A stretch of 16,054 nt of DNA, from NCBI GenBank assembly GCA_007131535.1, contig SLQI01000345.1, positions 1-16,054 on the forward strand, written 5' to 3'. Source of the DNA: Balneolales bacterium. Its GTDB lineage: Bacteria > Bacteroidota > Rhodothermia > Balneolales > Natronogracilivirgulaceae. This document shows, piece after piece, positions 14,467-16,054 of the stretch (its first letter is position 1; every line of letters begins with the position of its first letter). The translations under genes and the position numbers were made by a program. The notes below the pieces were generated by a model that worked only from the letters and a program-made list of their open reading frames with translations, was not told the DNA's origin and searched no databases.

Positions 14467-15279
14467 ATGAAGGGCATGATCGGCTTTTTCGGGACGGTGG
14501 CAGTTCTATATGCTGTTGTAGTGGTGCTGGCCTGGCTGTTTCAGGATCGTATGATTTACTTTCCGGATCATTCGATCTATCAAACTCCGGCTGATGATGG
14601 AATGGAATACGAAGATGTTTGGCTTGAAACAGAAGACGGTGAAGAAATCCACGGATGGTTTGTTAAAGCTGAACAACCGAGAGGGACCCTCTTGTTTTTC
14701 CATGGCAATGCCGGCAACATTGCCGATCGACTTTCCAGTATTGAGCAGTTTATCGAGCTCAATATGAATGTGCTAATAATTGACTACAGGGGGTATGGGC
14801 AAAGTTCGGGCACTCCTCATGAAGATGGATTATACAAAGATGCCAGAGCCGCCTGGAATTACTTAACCCAGGAGCGGGAAATCCCGTTTTTTGATATTGT
14901 CATTTTCGGCAGATCACTTGGCGGAGCCGTTGCCGCAAGGCTTGCTTATGAAGAACGCGCTGCCGGCTTAATTCTGGAGTCTACATTTACATCACTGAAA
15001 GCTATGGGGGCTTCTGCATATCCGTGGCTGCCGGTTCGCTGGCTGTTGAGAGAAGAGTATGATACACTGAGTTTAATTGAGCATCTTGATCTTCCGATCA
15101 TGATTGCACACAGCCCGGAGGACGAGATCGTACCTTATCGGCAGGGAGAACAACTGTATAACGCGGCCGACCAACCCAAAGAATGGCTGGAGATGCACGG
15201 AGGTCATGGTTTCGGCTGGATGGCTACCGGTCAGCACTATCTTAACCGAATGGATGAATTCTTTACTCTGGTATTGTGA
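14467..15279 (+). CDS. Membrane-anchored alpha/beta hydrolase (ABHD13/BEM46-like)
   Basis: A 270-residue protein. Residues about 5-24 (IGFFGTVAVLYAVVVVLAWL) form an uncleaved N-terminal membrane anchor, followed by the QDRMIYFPD segment typical of the BEM46/ABHD13/YfhR group. The alpha/beta hydrolase core has the oxyanion-hole HGNAGN (79-84), DYRGYGQSSG (106-115), nucleophile elbow FGRSLGG with S150, acid D219 in SPEDEIVP and H247 in MHGGHGFG, so the catalytic triad is complete. Relatives act on esters or thioesters, including depalmitoylation in eukaryotes; the bacterial substrate is unknown. The gene starts 3 bp after the preceding stop, which strongly implies co-transcription. The catalytic domain probably faces the periplasm or lies at the membrane surface; orientation cannot be settled from sequence. 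Confidence 0.9.
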   Translation: MKGMIGFFGTVAVLYAVVVVLAWLFQDRMIYFPDHSIYQTPADDGMEYEDVWLETEDGEEIHGWFVKAEQPRGTLLFFHGNAGNIADRLSSIEQFIELNMNVLIIDYRGYGQSSGTPHEDGLYKDARAAWNYLTQEREIPFFDIVIFGRSLGGAVAARLAYEERAAGLILESTFTSLKAMGASAYPWLPVRWLLREEYDTLSLIEHLDLPIMIAHSPEDEIVPYRQGEQLYNAADQPKEWLEMHGGHGFGWMATGQHYLNRMDEFFTLVL

Positions 15280-15302
15280 ATCTAAGACAGGTAAGAAGAA
15301 TA

Positions 15303-15320
15303 TTCCGGTAATTGCCGGAA
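15303..15320. repeat. Short inverted repeat after the hydrolase gene
   Basis: TTCCGG (15303-15308) and CCGGAA (15315-15320) flank 6 nt. The stem is short and no T tract follows. It is in the 110-bp gap before the next gene; too weak to call a terminator. Confidence 0.35.
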
Positions 15321-15389
15321 ATGGATTGAATCAACTCGGCAATAATTACGTTTAACAGTGATGAGTTTTAACTAAACCGAGAAATTACT

Positions 15390-15662
15390 ATGAATCTCTG
15401 GACATTCTTAACAGTTGTGATCATTGCCTGGGCAATTGTTGAAATTGTAACGACACAAAAAAAACAAAAAGGCAGCAATCGAGCTGAAGCCGACTTTAAA
15501 GCATTTGAAGAACGACTTGAAAAAATCGAAAAGCGGATTCAAAATCTGGAGGCGATTGCTACCGACGACGATCTAACAGGTAAAGAGGGAGCAGCCTATA
15601 AAGAAGAAACCTCAGAGCGTAAAGCTGACTTCACCGGCCGATTGCATAACAAATTGAAATAA
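15390..15662 (+). CDS. Small membrane protein with coiled-coil tail (PspB-like layout), function unknown
   Basis: A 90-residue protein. Residues about 3-20 (LWTFLTVVIIAWAIVEIV) form one membrane helix at the N-terminus. It is followed by a basic stretch (TTQKKQKGSN) that favours a cytoplasmic C-terminus, and then a heptad-like helix (FEERLEKIEKRIQNLEAIAT). The tail is polar. This helix-plus-coiled-coil layout resembles phage-shock PspB and similar short proteins in Bacteroidota, but no pspA or pspC is near, so the likeness may be architectural only. It lies 110 bp after the hydrolase on the same strand and could be part of the same transcript or have its own promoter. Confidence 0.7.
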   Translation: MNLWTFLTVVIIAWAIVEIVTTQKKQKGSNRAEADFKAFEERLEKIEKRIQNLEAIATDDDLTGKEGAAYKEETSERKADFTGRLHNKLK

Positions 15663-15663
15663 A

Positions 15664-15690
15664 CCTCTTACAGGGGCAGATTGTTTTTGT
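15664..15690 (+). terminator. Weak possible terminator after the coiled-coil protein gene
   Basis: CCTCT (15664-15668) and AGGGG (15672-15676) form a 5-bp stem including one G-T pair with a 3-nt loop. A T-rich run TTGTTTTTGT (15681-15690) follows after 4 nt. It begins 2 bp after the stop codon. The stem is short, so this is tentative. Confidence 0.3.
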
Positions 15691-15822
15691 TGCGGATTTT
15701 CGCGGACTGAACACGGATTTTATGGGTTTTTGGATTACATAAATTGTCTGGAATGACAACCTGAATTGGAATTCTAAATTTTTTTTCGACCAAGCAGTGG
15801 CTATGGGTACAAGAGATATCTG

Positions 15823-15864
15823 TTGCTGGTTGCTGGTTGCTGGTTGCTGGTTGCTGGTTGCTGG
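15823..15864. repeat. Tandem heptamer array, six perfect copies of TTGCTGG
   Basis: TTGCTGG (CCAGCAA on the other strand) is repeated six times without interruption over 42 bp. A 7-bp unit cannot keep frame in a coding sequence without repeating every 21 bp, and no gene covers it. Short tandem heptamers of this kind are known from intergenic DNA of several bacterial groups and are prone to length change by slippage. Confidence 0.95.
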
Positions 15865-16014
15865 TATGTCAAAATCAATCAAGCTACAGATAAGTACCGG
15901 TTTAATGCAATTTGCTCATCGCAACGCAGTATGTTAGCTGATTCAGAGAGTGATAACCTTATACATTAAGTTTTGAACCACTGTTATCAGTTATCAGCTT
16001 CGCACCCATCCATT

Positions 16015-16036
16015 TCCGTTGACTTCAGTCAACGGA
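16015..16036. repeat. REP-like palindrome near the window edge
   Basis: TCCGTTGACT (16015-16024) and AGTCAACGGA (16027-16036) are perfectly complementary around a TC centre; as RNA or single-stranded DNA the stem is TCCGTTGA with a 6-nt loop. A C-rich stretch (CGCCTCCCCCC, 16041-16051) follows. GC-rich imperfect or perfect palindromes with a short conserved flank are typical of REP sequences moved by RAYT (IS200/IS605-like TnpA-REP) enzymes; no such gene is inside the window. Confidence 0.6.
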
Positions 16037-16054
16037 TAAGCGCCTCCCCCCATA

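Larger units (their letters stand above)
15663..16054. other. 392-bp non-coding, repeat-rich end of the window
   Basis: No credible gene is visible up to the window edge. The region contains a weak hairpin with a T-rich tail, a degenerate series CGGATTTT / CGGACTGA / CGGATTTT at 15693-15721, a 7-bp tandem array (15823-15864), two tandem copies of TTATCAG (15984-15997) and a REP-like palindrome (16015-16036). Such a clustering is typical of intergenic DNA shaped by small repeats and transposition. Confidence 0.7.

Noticed and set aside
15823..15864. CRISPR array
   Set aside because: The units are 7 bp and contiguous, with no spacers; this is a simple tandem repeat.

Overview
The window looks like chromosomal DNA from a member of the Balneolota/Rhodothermota-Bacteroidota group, probably a marine or salt-tolerant bacterium. 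This is inferred from several signs: a type IX secretion C-terminal sorting domain with the NPFNPST signature, a Bacteroidota-type DUF5117/Met-zincin lipoprotein, start codons mostly without Shine-Dalgarno sequences, moderate GC content and acidic proteins. No rRNA, tRNA, CRISPR array, integrase or transposase gene was seen.

Layout. Positions 1-442 (minus) hold the N-terminal part of an exported beta-propeller (PD40/TolB-like) protein, probably an amidohydrolase; the rest lies outside the window. A 422-bp gap rich in inverted repeats follows. Next come two minus-strand genes: a family 2 glycosyltransferase and, upstream of it, a large exported TPR-CHAT protein with an intact His/Cys pair. A divergent intergenic region separates them from a plus-strand trio: a short-form CstA carbon-starvation transporter, an 85-residue protein ending in Cys-Cys-stop, and an ArsA/Get3-like ATPase. 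A convergent zinc metalloprotease lipoprotein (minus) ends in a clear terminator just after the ATPase. A 300-bp region containing a nested inverted-repeat element lies between the metalloprotease and a plus-strand GLUG-repeat surface protein with a type IX sorting domain. After another hairpin-bearing gap comes a compact plus-strand run: acylphosphatase, RNA 2',3'-cyclic phosphodiesterase (thpR), a small two-helix membrane protein, a membrane-anchored alpha/beta hydrolase and a small TM/coiled-coil protein. The last 392 bp are non-coding and repeat-rich, with a heptamer array, a degenerate CGGATTTT series and a REP-like palindrome.

How the genes fit together. The most interesting unit is CstA + CC-tail protein + ArsA-like ATPase (5139-8173), which reads as one transcription unit. 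A P-loop ATPase of the ArsA/Get3 fold sits with a tiny cysteine-tailed protein and a peptide/pyruvate-type transporter, which suggests ATP-driven assembly, targeting or regulation of the transporter. This role is inference. Elsewhere the theme is envelope and surface functions (metalloprotease lipoprotein, GLUG protein, CHAT protein, anchored hydrolase) plus small housekeeping enzymes. Non-coding DNA holds at least four copies or half-copies of one dispersed repeat (core TTGGCGTTTTCTTACAGACA), likely the end sequence of a small non-autonomous element.
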